Shown piece by piece: positions 1-9,907 of a stretch of DNA of 64,000 nt (position 1 is its first letter; each line of letters opens with the position of its first letter). A program made the position numbers and the translations under genes. This DNA is from Arachidicoccus terrestris (GTDB lineage: Bacteria; Bacteroidota; Bacteroidia; Chitinophagales; Chitinophagaceae), in NCBI RefSeq assembly GCF_020042345.1, contig NZ_CP083387.1:2542001-2606000 (forward strand). The letters run 5' to 3'. The notes under the pieces were generated by a model that was not told the DNA's origin, made no database searches, and was given only the letters and a program-made list of their open reading frames with translations.

Positions 1-1659
1 TTCACCTTTAAAGGGTTGTCCGCCTATGATTATAATTTTTTCTATCCGGAATCTAAATACACTGGATTTAATATTGCCGGAGCCTCTGTGGTTGAAAGCG
101 ATATCCCGGCAGAAAATGGGTTAATAGACATTGTTGATCGTGTAATAATGCCTTTGCCTGACTTAGATGACTATCTGAATTCTAAAGATCAATATAGTGA
201 ATTCCGGAGATTGCTGGCAATGGTGGTATCCTATCAGTCCAATCCGGAGATAACCCAGAGAAACTATGCGTTATCGGGACAACCGGACTCTGTTTATATT
301 AAATATTTTGATGCCGGGAATGCGCTGGGGCTGGCCTTTTCGCCAAATAATGAGAACTATTTGCTGGGAGGAACGGATGCGCAGATAGATGGGTATGGAA
401 TGGTTGTTCCTACAAATGATGCGCTGATACCTTATGAGGCAACCATATTACAACATTATAAAACCTTTGAAGCCGCTCCGGTCAGTGTATTGGTAGCCTT
501 ACTGAATGCACACTTATGGACTTCCGGCCCATGGCCAAGTAACTTAATCAGCTCAGTCAACAGCTCATCAGAACCACCCACCTTCTCTCTTTCCGATATC
601 GTTGACAAGAAAGTGTGCAGTAATGGATTCTTTTATGGAATCAATAAGGTACAGCAGGCGAATGTTTTCAGAACTGTTTACGGAAAGCCGTTCCTGGATC
701 CGAATTATACATTAATTACTAAAGCATTGGACCAGGATATTAAGTTCTCTTTGATCAATCCGGCTTTAAAGTTTACGATGGTCATGATTTCAAATGATGT
801 ATTGAATAATAATGGCTATAGCTATAATACTGATCGCGATGAATGGGTATACCAGCCACCTGGCGGGACGGAGACCGGAGGGTCATTGTCGCAGGCAAGA
901 GTTAACAGGATATTGGCCTCTTCCGTTTTTTTAACCATGAACGGCGAAATGGATGACCTTTCAGGTGAAGGTATCGTTGAATCATGGAATGGAGAATATG
1001 TCCGGTACAAGGACAATACACTATTTGCCAGCGGAAATATGGATGATGGAACCGTGGTACGTATTGATAGCACTGCCCAGACATTTAATGGGAAGGTTCT
1101 GTACACCACAGGTTTGTTGACATTCTCTGAAGTAGCCACAGGAGCGCATCTTGGCAGGCTGGCCGAATCTGATCCAGATGATTACAGTTATTTTTTCAAA
1201 TATCTGGTTAAATCAAGTATATGGAGTAAATCCGACAGTACGATTACAGGTATGACTGCCGGAAGTCCTTACACGATATTTGTTCCCACCAACGCTGCTA
1301 TAATGGACGCTGTAAGGGCTGGTCTGCTGCCCGGCGACAAAACTACCGGTGAACCTGACTTTAGCCCCTCAGATTTTGGGGACCAACAAAATGTAATCAG
1401 TTTTATCCAATACAACATTTTAAATAAGAACATGGTGGCCCCCGATGGGAAGAAGAACGGGGACTTTGTTACACTGCTTCAAACATTAGATGGGGTCGCA
1501 ACTAAACTAAAGATTGCTAATTCAGTGGGGAGTATGCAGATTTACGGAATGAAGGGCGATGTTGCCAACATGAATGTTGCCAAAAGTAACATCTTATGTG
1601 ATATGGCGATTATTCACAGTATCGATAAGGTCCTTGATTTCAGAACCAGTAGTGAATAG
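1..1659 (+). CDS. Fasciclin (FAS1) domain protein, 5' end missing
   Basis: The frame is open from base 1, so the gene begins before the window; the first in-window start-like codon (TTG at 16) is not a credible start. About 552 codons are visible. The last ~150 residues form a recognisable FAS1 domain: the TIFVPTNAAI motif followed by a C-terminal IIHSIDKVLDF strand, the usual FAS1 ending. The middle ~350 residues are rich in Asn, Ser and Tyr and may hold a further degenerate FAS1 domain (the segment with VVPTNDALIPYE). FAS1 domains are extracellular adhesion or ligand-binding modules. The stop lies 111 bp before a SusC gene, so it is probably part of the same FAS1-SusCD unit and a surface lipoprotein, but its signal peptide cannot be seen. 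Confidence 0.8.
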   Translation, partial: FTFKGLSAYDYNFFYPESKYTGFNIAGASVVESDIPAENGLIDIVDRVIMPLPDLDDYLNSKDQYSEFRRLLAMVVSYQSNPEITQRNYALSGQPDSVYIKYFDAGNALGLAFSPNNENYLLGGTDAQIDGYGMVVPTNDALIPYEATILQHYKTFEAAPVSVLVALLNAHLWTSGPWPSNLISSVNSSSEPPTFSLSDIVDKKVCSNGFFYGINKVQQANVFRTVYGKPFLDPNYTLITKALDQDIKFSLINPALKFTMVMISNDVLNNNGYSYNTDRDEWVYQPPGGTETGGSLSQARVNRILASSVFLTMNGEMDDLSGEGIVESWNGEYVRYKDNTLFASGNMDDGTVVRIDSTAQTFNGKVLYTTGLLTFSEVATGAHLGRLAESDPDDYSYFFKYLVKSSIWSKSDSTITGMTAGSPYTIFVPTNAAIMDAVRAGLLPGDKTTGEPDFSPSDFGDQQNVISFIQYNILNKNMVAPDGKKNGDFVTLLQTLDGVATKLKIANSVGSMQIYGMKGDVANMNVAKSNILCDMAIIHSIDKVLDFRTSSE

Positions 1660-1770
1660 TTCAGTTGTATGGTGGAGGCTTATTCATATAAGAGACTGGT
1701 CCTGAAAAGGAGGGCTACATTTTATCAATGAAATATTCGCCGCGTTTGCGGAAAATTAAAATATACACGA

Positions 1771-4700
1771 ATGACTAGGATTATAGGAAAATTCTTTCTC
1801 GCAGCAGTTATACTTGTTTTTTCTGCAATAGCAATATGCAGCAGCAACTCCGTTATGGCGCAGGATGGAGCAAAGCGGACAATTATACGCGGTAGGGTAT
1901 TAGATGGGAATACCCATCTGCCACTTAGAGGAGCGACAGTCACTGAGATCGATAAAGATGACCGTACGATTAATGGAACCGCTACTGACATTGATGGTAA
2001 TTTTGCCCTCCGGGTAAATGATCCCGAACATAACCGGATTTCGGGGGCCTTTATTAACTATAAACCCACTGTTATCGAGATTAAGAATAAAACTGAGATT
2101 ACTATTAATCTGTATGGAGAGCCCGAAGCGCTTACGGATGTTTCAGTTACGGCTTATAATGATCTGGTGGATAACGGAACCGGTATGAAGATCAGAGATA
2201 GGGATAATACACTTGCTACCGCCACCATTCAGCAAAAGGAAATCGAGAATCTGTCGACGCCGAATATCGCAGCAGCATTGGAAGGAAGACTGCCAGGCGT
2301 GAATGTGAGCGTTACAACAGGTGATCCCGGTGCCGGATTAAATATACAGATTCGTGGTACGGCTACAATTAACGGCTCTTCCAAACCTTTGATCGTTGTT
2401 GACGGCATGCCATACAATACGGAGATACCTCCGGATTTTAATTTCGGAACCGCAGATGCGGAGGGGTATGCACAGCTGTTGAATATTGCGCCTTCTGATA
2501 TTCAGGATATTACTGTTTTAAAGGATGCGGCTGCTACAGCTCTGTGGGGTTCGCAGGCAGCCAATGGGGTGCTGGTTATTAATACAAAACGAGGTAAAAC
2601 AGGCAAGCCTGCTTTATCCTATTCTTTCAGGGGGACTTATTCCAGACAACCCAAAAGCATCCCTTTATTAAGCGGGGATCAGTTTGCTACCCTGATACCG
2701 GAAGAAGTGGCTAATGCTGGCGGCAATCCGCTGAATATTAATGAAAATAAGGAGTTCTCCTTCGATCCGTTGGATCCCTATTGGTATTATAATTATAGTA
2801 ACAATAATAACTGGATTGATGCGATCACGCAGACAGGATATTCTCAGGATCATAGTGTTTCCATGACGGGCGGTGGAGAGAAAGCTAAATATTATGCTTC
2901 TGTCGGCTTTTTTCATCAGGACGGTACCACAATTGGGACGGGCCTGGACCGAATCACTTCGAAAGTTAATTTTGATTACAATGTTTCTAAAAGGATTCGC
3001 ATCAGAGCGAATTTTACCTATGCCCATCTGAATAGGAAGTTGAATTATTTGTCCAGTATTCGTAATGTGGCTTATAATAAGATGCCCAATATGAGCATTT
3101 ATGAGTATGATATTTTTGGAAACAGGTCTCCGAATTACTTTACACCGGAAGAGAATATTCAAGGGCAGTATTCCCATACTTATAATCCTTTGGCTTTAGC
3201 AAAGAATGCTATTTCCAAACAGAATGGCGACAGGATCACTCCGGCATTTCAACTGCAATATCAAATGATACCCAGGCTTCTGTTAGCCACATTTGATGTA
3301 CAGTTTGACATTAATAATTCCGGTGCCCACACATTTTTGCCTCAGAATGCCACAGGAAGACCGCTTACAGAAACGGTTGTCAATCAGGCAAAAGCCAGTG
3401 ATGGAGATGCATATAGTGTAACCACAAAAACTAACTTTATTTATACGCCCAGGGCTAATGATAGAAATCACCAGTTTCAGGCATTATTGTCCTTGCAATC
3501 CAATGATAGTAAATCAAATGCCTATAACGTTTTGACTACCAATACGGCCTCATCAGAATTTCAGTTTCCATTTAATGGCTCAAGGGCGACGAATTCTTCA
3601 GCATTGCTGACATCTACCAGGTCAGAAACCAGGTCCATCGGAACTCTATTGCAGGCGCAATATGGATGGCTAGATCGTTATATCCTGAATGCCGGCTTAC
3701 GTATGGATGCCAATTCCCGGTTTGGACCTAATAACCGGTACGGGTTTTTTCCCTCCGTTTCTGCCAGGTGGCGCTTTTCCGGTGAAAAGTTCATGAAAAG
3801 GTACAGCAGTTTCATTGACGATTTGAGTTTCAGGGCAAGTTACGGGCAAGCGGGGTCTGCTCCTCCCAATAAAGCGATCTGGCAATATTTTAACACGTAT
3901 GCGCCCTATGATTATACTTATATGGGAGAGTCCGGAGTCTATTCAACAAATGTTGAATTGACTAACCTGAAATGGCAGACACTGGTAGGTACAAATATTG
4001 GATTCAATTTGTGGATGTTTAAAAAGAGATTCCGCCTGGATTTTGAATTTTATCGTAATCGAATAGAGGATATGTTTTATGATGGTCTTCAAATTCCATC
4101 TTATACTGGCTTTTCTTCTATGCCTGCAAACGTCGGAACCATGGATAATCAGGGGTGGGAAGCCTTGCTGAATTTGATTCCTGTCAAAACGAAAAATTGG
4201 GAAGTGGGAGTTGACTTTAACTTCGCTAGTAATGAGAATGTCATCAGATCAATTTCTGACTTTTATCCCAGAACGAATGTTGAAAGCCTGGATGGAAATG
4301 GCATTTATAAAACTTATCTGCAGGTAAATAACCCATTTGGTTCTTTTTACGGCTATAAATACTTAGGCGTTTACAGTACCAAGGAAGAAACGATTGCCAG
4401 AGATGCGAAAGGGAATAAAATTTTGGATCCTTATGGTAATATACTGTATACCAGATTTCATTACCCTAGCGTTGACTATGTTTTCCAGCCCGGCGATGCT
4501 AAGTATGCCGATATTAACCATGATGGTAATATTGATGATAAAGATGTGGTATACCTGGGTAATGGCCTTCCTAAGATTACCGGTGGTTTTGGCTTGAATG
4601 TCACTTTTAAGAATAGATTAAAGCTGATTACCTTTTTTGATTATAAGTTAGATTATGACATCGTAAATGCTGCCGATATGAATACAACTAATATGTATGG

Positions 4701-5073
4701 ATTCGATAATCAAAGTACTGCGGTGCTGGCCAGGTGGCGTAATCCGGGGGATATAACCGATATTCCAAGAGCATTGTATCGTAAAGGTTATAACTGGCTG
4801 GGCTCCAGTCGTTATGTTCAGGACGCTTCATATGTCCGGTTACAAGCCGTAACACTGCGATATACACTTCAAAAGAAATTTCTGGATAAGTTGAATGTCA
4901 GAAGTGCATCCGTATATGTGACCGTCGAGAATTTATATACATGGACCAAATATAAAGGGCAAAACCCTGATGTGTCGATCATTGGAAATAATAGCCCTTT
5001 TAAATACCCTGTAGATAATGCGTTGACACCTCCTTCCAGAAATGTTTTGTTGGGCATAAACATCAGTTTTTAA
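1771..5073 (+). CDS. SusC/RagA-type TonB-dependent outer-membrane receptor
   Basis: An 1100-residue outer-membrane importer of the SusC family, which takes up ligands delivered by a SusD lid using TonB energy. Residues 1-31 are a Sec signal peptide ending near VMAQD. Residues ~37-115 are a carboxypeptidase-regulatory-like beta domain (RGRVLDGNTHLPLRGATV). A plug follows at ~125-270 with PLIVVDGMPY, DIQDITVLKDAAATALWG and NGVLVINTKRG. The rest is a 22-strand-type barrel with a late DINHDGNIDDKDVVYLG loop and the C-terminal strand LLGINISF. There is no N-terminal STN domain, so anti-sigma signalling through this receptor is unlikely. The SusD partner starts 71 bp downstream. Its substrate is unknown: the nearest partners are FAS1 proteins, not glycosidases. 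Confidence 0.95.
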   Translation: MTRIIGKFFLAAVILVFSAIAICSSNSVMAQDGAKRTIIRGRVLDGNTHLPLRGATVTEIDKDDRTINGTATDIDGNFALRVNDPEHNRISGAFINYKPTVIEIKNKTEITINLYGEPEALTDVSVTAYNDLVDNGTGMKIRDRDNTLATATIQQKEIENLSTPNIAAALEGRLPGVNVSVTTGDPGAGLNIQIRGTATINGSSKPLIVVDGMPYNTEIPPDFNFGTADAEGYAQLLNIAPSDIQDITVLKDAAATALWGSQAANGVLVINTKRGKTGKPALSYSFRGTYSRQPKSIPLLSGDQFATLIPEEVANAGGNPLNINENKEFSFDPLDPYWYYNYSNNNNWIDAITQTGYSQDHSVSMTGGGEKAKYYASVGFFHQDGTTIGTGLDRITSKVNFDYNVSKRIRIRANFTYAHLNRKLNYLSSIRNVAYNKMPNMSIYEYDIFGNRSPNYFTPEENIQGQYSHTYNPLALAKNAISKQNGDRITPAFQLQYQMIPRLLLATFDVQFDINNSGAHTFLPQNATGRPLTETVVNQAKASDGDAYSVTTKTNFIYTPRANDRNHQFQALLSLQSNDSKSNAYNVLTTNTASSEFQFPFNGSRATNSSALLTSTRSETRSIGTLLQAQYGWLDRYILNAGLRMDANSRFGPNNRYGFFPSVSARWRFSGEKFMKRYSSFIDDLSFRASYGQAGSAPPNKAIWQYFNTYAPYDYTYMGESGVYSTNVELTNLKWQTLVGTNIGFNLWMFKKRFRLDFEFYRNRIEDMFYDGLQIPSYTGFSSMPANVGTMDNQGWEALLNLIPVKTKNWEVGVDFNFASNENVIRSISDFYPRTNVESLDGNGIYKTYLQVNNPFGSFYGYKYLGVYSTKEETIARDAKGNKILDPYGNILYTRFHYPSVDYVFQPGDAKYADINHDGNIDDKDVVYLGNGLPKITGGFGLNVTFKNRLKLITFFDYKLDYDIVNAADMNTTNMYGFDNQSTAVLARWRNPGDITDIPRALYRKGYNWLGSSRYVQDASYVRLQAVTLRYTLQKKFLDKLNVRSASVYVTVENLYTWTKYKGQNPDVSIIGNNSPFKYPVDNALTPPSRNVLLGINISF

Positions 5074-5144
5074 CGTATGGGGTGTTGCGGAAAATTGTAA
5101 AATATTGTTTTTTAAAAGGCGATCGTCAATCAAAATATTGAAGC

Positions 5145-6638
5145 ATGAAAAAGTATCTTAAATATTTATTCTTTATCTCAGTTATTGCGGTACTCAGTAC
5201 TTCCTGTAACAAATGGCTTACGGTTAAGCCACAAGACGGGCTTATTCGCGATGATTACTGGAAGTCCAAGGAGCAATTTGCTGCTGCGGTGACCGGCTGT
5301 TATGAGAGTCTATTGAATCCTGCTCTTGTTGAGGAGCTGTTTGTATGGGGGGAGATTAGGGCCGATATGGTGACCTCTACCCTTCATACACCCGATGATG
5401 CCATAAAAATAATGGAAGACAATATTCTTCCCAGTAATTCATTTACTGATTGGTCGCCGGTATATGAGACCATTAATAATTGTAATACGGTATTGCAGTA
5501 TGGGCCAGATGTCATTAACAGGGATCCGACTCTAACAGATTCCGCACAGAATGTGTATCTGGCACAGGCATATGCAATCAGGGGTCTGATGTATTTTTAT
5601 TTATTAAGAACTTTTGGAGAAGTCCCACTACAGTTAACCGCTGTATCCACAGATGAGGAAGTTCAGCAATTGGCAAAGAGTTCAAAAGAGGAAGTATATA
5701 ACCAGATTATTTCCGATTTTAAATTGGCCGAAAAATATGCGGCGCCCACTTATGGCAGCATGGATAAGGATCGGGGGAGAATCACCAAATATGGGGTATT
5801 TGCCATGGAGGCAGATGCTTATTTGTGGGAAGATAAATATGATAGTTGCGTTATTGCCTGTGATTCAATTATTAATACGCAGAAATACCTTTTGGTGCCC
5901 GGAACTACACAAACAGACTGGTTTAACCAGTTATATGCCGACGGCAATTCTATGGAGTCCATTTTCGAACTTCAGTTCGATGCGCAGGCCCTGAATCCGT
6001 TTTACAGCATGTTTATTACCTCTTCAAACCAATATGTAGCCTCAACGGATTATTTAACCGATGCATTTTACGGAAGAGACCCATTAGGTATTAAATCGGA
6101 TATACGTGGTGAAAATGGTTCTTATGTGCCGACAAACGGTATGATTTTAAAATATGCGGCTTTGGCGGCTGGAGAGGAATATACAGTAAGAACACCGGAC
6201 GAATCCTATGCTCATTGGATAGTTTACCGGTATGCAGACATATTATTAATGAAGGCTGAGGCGCTCTGCTATCTAAACCGGGGGCAGGAAGCTTTAGATC
6301 TGATTAAAATGGTAAGAACCAGAGGGCAGGCACTAGATGCGACTATAGAAGTGGATGAGTCAGGATCTGCTGAAGATATGGCCAAATATGTACTGGATGA
6401 AAGAGCCAGAGAGCTGGCTTTTGAGGGGAAAAGGTGGTATGATTTGCTGAGATATGCCAAACGGGATAATTACAAGAATTTGTCGGAACTGTCGCAGGCT
6501 GCTACAATAAACGCACCTAAAAACCTTATCCAGACGATTCTGAATAAGTATAAGGATGTAAATAGTCACTATTTGCCCATTAATTCGAATGAATTGCAGG
6601 CGGACAAAAAACTGGTTCAAAACCCCTTTTATAAATAG
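5145..6638 (+). CDS. SusD/RagB-type surface lipoprotein
   Basis: A 497-residue nutrient-binding lipoprotein that pairs with the SusC directly upstream. The signal peptide ends in a lipobox (VLSTSC, Cys21), followed by the family-typical NKWLTVKPQDG. The TPR-like helical core carries QAYAIRGLMYFYLLRTFGEVPL at about residues 143-164, a standard SusD signature. The C-terminal RagB motif ELAFEGKRWYDLLRYAKR is present at about 423-440. The protein lacks any sign of catalytic residues. It sits between a SusC and two FAS1 lipoproteins, so those may be additional surface components of the same importer. Ligand unknown. Confidence 0.93.
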   Translation: MKKYLKYLFFISVIAVLSTSCNKWLTVKPQDGLIRDDYWKSKEQFAAAVTGCYESLLNPALVEELFVWGEIRADMVTSTLHTPDDAIKIMEDNILPSNSFTDWSPVYETINNCNTVLQYGPDVINRDPTLTDSAQNVYLAQAYAIRGLMYFYLLRTFGEVPLQLTAVSTDEEVQQLAKSSKEEVYNQIISDFKLAEKYAAPTYGSMDKDRGRITKYGVFAMEADAYLWEDKYDSCVIACDSIINTQKYLLVPGTTQTDWFNQLYADGNSMESIFELQFDAQALNPFYSMFITSSNQYVASTDYLTDAFYGRDPLGIKSDIRGENGSYVPTNGMILKYAALAAGEEYTVRTPDESYAHWIVYRYADILLMKAEALCYLNRGQEALDLIKMVRTRGQALDATIEVDESGSAEDMAKYVLDERARELAFEGKRWYDLLRYAKRDNYKNLSELSQAATINAPKNLIQTILNKYKDVNSHYLPINSNELQADKKLVQNPFYK

Positions 6639-6695
6639 GCGTCAATTCAAACCCGTTTTGTTACATAAAGTGTCAAAGAATTAAAATTATCAGAA

Positions 6696-8369
6696 ATGAA
6701 AAAAGTATCAGTAAAATGGATATTCCTTGCCATGACGGCATTGTTGTTGACCGGCAGCATTTGGATGAGTTGCAAGAAGGTACCCATTGTATATGCTACT
6801 ACAGACGAGGTAAATATAACCGGATATATTGACCAGCACCTGGATTCCTTCTCCTTATTCAGAGAAATGCTGGATCAGACTGGGTATGATGGATTTTTAA
6901 GCGCCTATGGACACTACACGTTGTTTTTGCCTACCAATTCAGCGGTGCAGTCTTACCTTAAGGCAAGAAACAAAAGTTCGGTAGGACAGCTGAATGTGGA
7001 CAGCCTGAAGGATTTTTTAAAGTTTCATTTGCTTGCAGATACGGTCTATACCATCTCTTTTACAGATGGTAAGTTGCCTTATCTTACTATGTATGGACAG
7101 TATCTGGTCACCGGGGCCAGCAATTCTGGCGGCAGCACCAGTTACAGAATTAACCGTCAGGCCAACATAATTGAGAGTAATTTGAGACAAGGAAACGGCG
7201 TTATTCATGTAATTGATCATGTGTTGGAGCCGGCGACGAGAAGCGTTGCGGGTATTGTTGCCGCAGATTCCAGGTATTCCATTTTTACGCAAGCCTTAAA
7301 GGCTACCGGGCTTTACGATTCATTAAATATTCCTGCCGTTGATAATAAGGATACTACCAAGGCATGGCTAACGCTGTTTGCGCAGTCAGACGCTGTTTTT
7401 GAGGCGAATAATATTCATTCATTTGATGAGTTGAAAGCCCGCTTCTCTAATACCGGTGATCCAAAAGATCCATTCGATAGCCTGCATTTATTTATGGATT
7501 ACCATATTGTTGACAGAGCCAATTACCTGGCTGATATTATATCTGTAACTTCTTATTCGACCTGGGCGCCATTACAGGCGATAACCGTAAAATATGTTCA
7601 TGATTCAATTTTGTTGAACGACGATGAGTTTAACGGGGTTCATGAGCCCGGTATTGAGTTGGCCAGGAACGGGAGTGATGTTTCAGCGACCAATGGAGTT
7701 GTCCATAATGCAACCAGTCTTTTATTGATAAAGAAACGGGATCCATTCCCTTTGTATTGGGATGTCTGTACCTATCCTGAAATCATGAATCTTCCTGCTT
7801 ATTATCAAAAGCAATCATATGATTATCCATGGGATCAATTGCCTTCGTTTATAACGACGTCTGACAAAAAAGGTCCGTCAATTTCCTATGTAGGAGGCGT
7901 TGGGGGCTCTAGCCCGGTGGTGAATTATGATTATCTGAAATTACCGATGGGAAATAATAGATCCGCGTGGGTTGAACTGGAAACGCCGATGTTGGTTGCA
8001 GGCTCCTATAAGGTATGGATATGCTGGAGAAGAGCCGGCAGAAACATGATTGTCCAGGTATCTGTTGACAGTACGATTATGCAGAGAACGTTCAACAAGA
8101 CAAGCTATCTTCCGTCCGGAACCGATGCAGTATTGGAGGCGCAAGGCTGGAAACATTATACCAATACAACCAGTACTACTGTCCCTGGGTATCTAGTAGG
8201 TACTGTAAACATTAAGACAACAGGGAAGCATAAAATCAGGTTTACTCCCCTGTCGGGCGGAGATAATGATTTCTGGCTGGATATGATTCAGTTCATACCA
8301 TCTGATATGGAGCAGACCTGGCCAAGATTCGATCAGGACGGAGTGGCGCATTATAGTGCAGATGAGTAA
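6696..8369 (+). CDS. FAS1-domain lipoprotein with C-terminal beta-sandwich
   Basis: A 557-residue predicted surface lipoprotein; lipobox IWMSC with the Cys at about residue 26, then KKVP. Two FAS1 domains are visible. The first (~residues 40-190) has TLFLPTNSAV and ends in NGVIHVIDHVLEP, the classic FAS1 strand. The second (~190-350) starts at SRYSIFTQALKATGLYDSL and ends in NGVVHNATSLLLI. The last ~170 residues look like a carbohydrate-binding-module-type jelly roll: an AGSYKVWICWRR strand, a KIRFTPL strand and a closing DFWLDMIQFIPSD strand. The same plan recurs in the next gene. Position between SusD and a second SusC suggests a SusE/F-like accessory role in ligand capture; that is inference. 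Confidence 0.82.
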   Translation: MKKVSVKWIFLAMTALLLTGSIWMSCKKVPIVYATTDEVNITGYIDQHLDSFSLFREMLDQTGYDGFLSAYGHYTLFLPTNSAVQSYLKARNKSSVGQLNVDSLKDFLKFHLLADTVYTISFTDGKLPYLTMYGQYLVTGASNSGGSTSYRINRQANIIESNLRQGNGVIHVIDHVLEPATRSVAGIVAADSRYSIFTQALKATGLYDSLNIPAVDNKDTTKAWLTLFAQSDAVFEANNIHSFDELKARFSNTGDPKDPFDSLHLFMDYHIVDRANYLADIISVTSYSTWAPLQAITVKYVHDSILLNDDEFNGVHEPGIELARNGSDVSATNGVVHNATSLLLIKKRDPFPLYWDVCTYPEIMNLPAYYQKQSYDYPWDQLPSFITTSDKKGPSISYVGGVGGSSPVVNYDYLKLPMGNNRSAWVELETPMLVAGSYKVWICWRRAGRNMIVQVSVDSTIMQRTFNKTSYLPSGTDAVLEAQGWKHYTNTTSTTVPGYLVGTVNIKTTGKHKIRFTPLSGGDNDFWLDMIQFIPSDMEQTWPRFDQDGVAHYSADE

Positions 8370-8466
8370 CGAAATCAGATAAGTCTGGTTATTTACATTA
8401 AGCACTTTGGGCATTTATGCCTGCCTCGTATAATTTAATAATTCAGGAAATCTAAATATTTAGTAA

Positions 8467-9903
8467 ATGAAATTTTCAAAAATAATGCTATCCTGCCTGT
8501 TGGCGATACTTGTATTGTTTTCGTGCCGGAAAGATCAGTGGGATAACAGGGATCTGGTAAAAGATAATGCAGGAACAGAATCCCTGCTGGATAGGATCAA
8601 TGCAGACAGTGACCTGAGTCTTTTTGCTTCCTATCTGAAAAAGACGGGTTACGATAAGGTAGTGAGTTCCTCCAAAACGTTTACAGTGTGGGCTCCAGAC
8701 AATAAGGCCATTCAGGCTTTAGATCCCGCCTATTTGAATGACACCGCCAGCCTGAAACTGTTTATAGGAAACTGTATTGCCAATCAGGCGTTCTATTCGA
8801 AAGATGCCAGAGATTCTGCGTTAAGGATCAGAACCTATAGCGGTAAAAGGGTTTTGTTTACAGGAGAAACGCTTAATGGGAATGCGGTTGGCAAAAAGGA
8901 TATTACCGCAAAAAACGGTGTTTTGTATACAATGCCAACGGCATTTATGCCACAGCCGAATGCCTTCCAGTATTTTAGCGCAAACTATGCTGCCGGCCTG
9001 CAGTATCAATTTATGAAGACATTGTACTATAGCCCGAATGTAGACAGCATACTGAAAGACTCCCTTATAAAAGCGAATTTAATCAATACCAATCTTAATA
9101 CTTATACACGCAGCGTTAATATAAACAGTGAAGACTCTTTGTTGACTTATATTATTCTGACAGATCAGGCCTACCAGGCAGAAGAGCAAAAACTACAGTC
9201 ATTTTTTATTGATTCGACAGTGGAGGTGTCCGATAGTCTGAAGCAGTGGAATGTGATTAAGGACCTGACAGTTGATGGCGTTATAGACCCGGGCGCCATT
9301 CCCCCCGTCGTCTATTCAAAAGACAGTGTTGCCATTCGTTTGGCATCCAGTTCAATTGTGAAAGCCGTCAAAGTAAGTAATGGGATGGTGTATGTGGTGA
9401 ACCATCTCGATTATGATTTAGCTACTAAGATCAAGCCGGTTGTAATACAGGGAGAGCGTTTTTTTGACAGGCTGGACCCTGAAAAAAGCTACACAATCAG
9501 AAAAAGACGTAATCCGGCGAATGATTCTATTTTTAGCGATTTGTTCATGGAAAAGCAAGGGATTGCTTCTTATTGGTTCAGATATCCCGTCAGTCTTGCT
9601 GCAGGAACGTATAAGGTTTACTGGAGGGCGGTCAACGATTTCCAGACAGGTACCTTCCCGATGATGCTGGCACTGAATCATCATATTGATACCACTTTTG
9701 CAGATCCTAAAAATATAGCTTATGATCAGACACTGCCTTATACCACGGTCGAGTTATTGAATTATAATGATGTATATATCGGCGATTTTACTGTGCCTAA
9801 GCATGGTCTGGAAGATTTGTTCCTGATAGGGAATAATGTGACTTCCAGTGGAAAGAATACAATTGTGTGCGATTATATTAAACTGGTACCTGTTTTAAAT
9901 TAA
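8467..9903 (+). CDS. FAS1-domain lipoprotein with C-terminal beta-sandwich
   Basis: A 478-residue lipoprotein with a short signal peptide and lipobox LVLFSC (Cys20). One clear FAS1 domain spans ~40-160 (TVWAPDNKAIQAL near the start, NGVLYTMPTAF at its end). A weaker second one follows at ~165-320, closing with NGMVYVVNHLDYDL. The C-terminal ~140 residues repeat the design of the upstream neighbour: AGTYKVYWRAV strand, then a last strand DYIKLVPVLN at the very C-terminus. The stop codon is 4 bp before the next SusC start, so the two are certainly co-transcribed and probably translationally coupled. Likely a cell-surface ligand-binding accessory of that receptor (inference); no catalytic residues are recognisable. 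Confidence 0.8.
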   Translation: MKFSKIMLSCLLAILVLFSCRKDQWDNRDLVKDNAGTESLLDRINADSDLSLFASYLKKTGYDKVVSSSKTFTVWAPDNKAIQALDPAYLNDTASLKLFIGNCIANQAFYSKDARDSALRIRTYSGKRVLFTGETLNGNAVGKKDITAKNGVLYTMPTAFMPQPNAFQYFSANYAAGLQYQFMKTLYYSPNVDSILKDSLIKANLINTNLNTYTRSVNINSEDSLLTYIILTDQAYQAEEQKLQSFFIDSTVEVSDSLKQWNVIKDLTVDGVIDPGAIPPVVYSKDSVAIRLASSSIVKAVKVSNGMVYVVNHLDYDLATKIKPVVIQGERFFDRLDPEKSYTIRKRRNPANDSIFSDLFMEKQGIASYWFRYPVSLAAGTYKVYWRAVNDFQTGTFPMMLALNHHIDTTFADPKNIAYDQTLPYTTVELLNYNDVYIGDFTVPKHGLEDLFLIGNNVTSSGKNTIVCDYIKLVPVLN

Positions 9904-9907
9904 TACT

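Noticed and set aside
2668-3177. 169-codon minus-strand open frame within the first SusC gene
   Set aside because: It lies wholly inside a gene with clear family motifs, has no recognisable domain and an Ile-rich composition typical of antisense reading of a beta-barrel gene.
8488-8498. Reverse-complement match to part of the tandem-repeat motif inside the second FAS1 gene
   Set aside because: A single half-site within coding sequence, without a second repeat or a -7 box at 18 bp.
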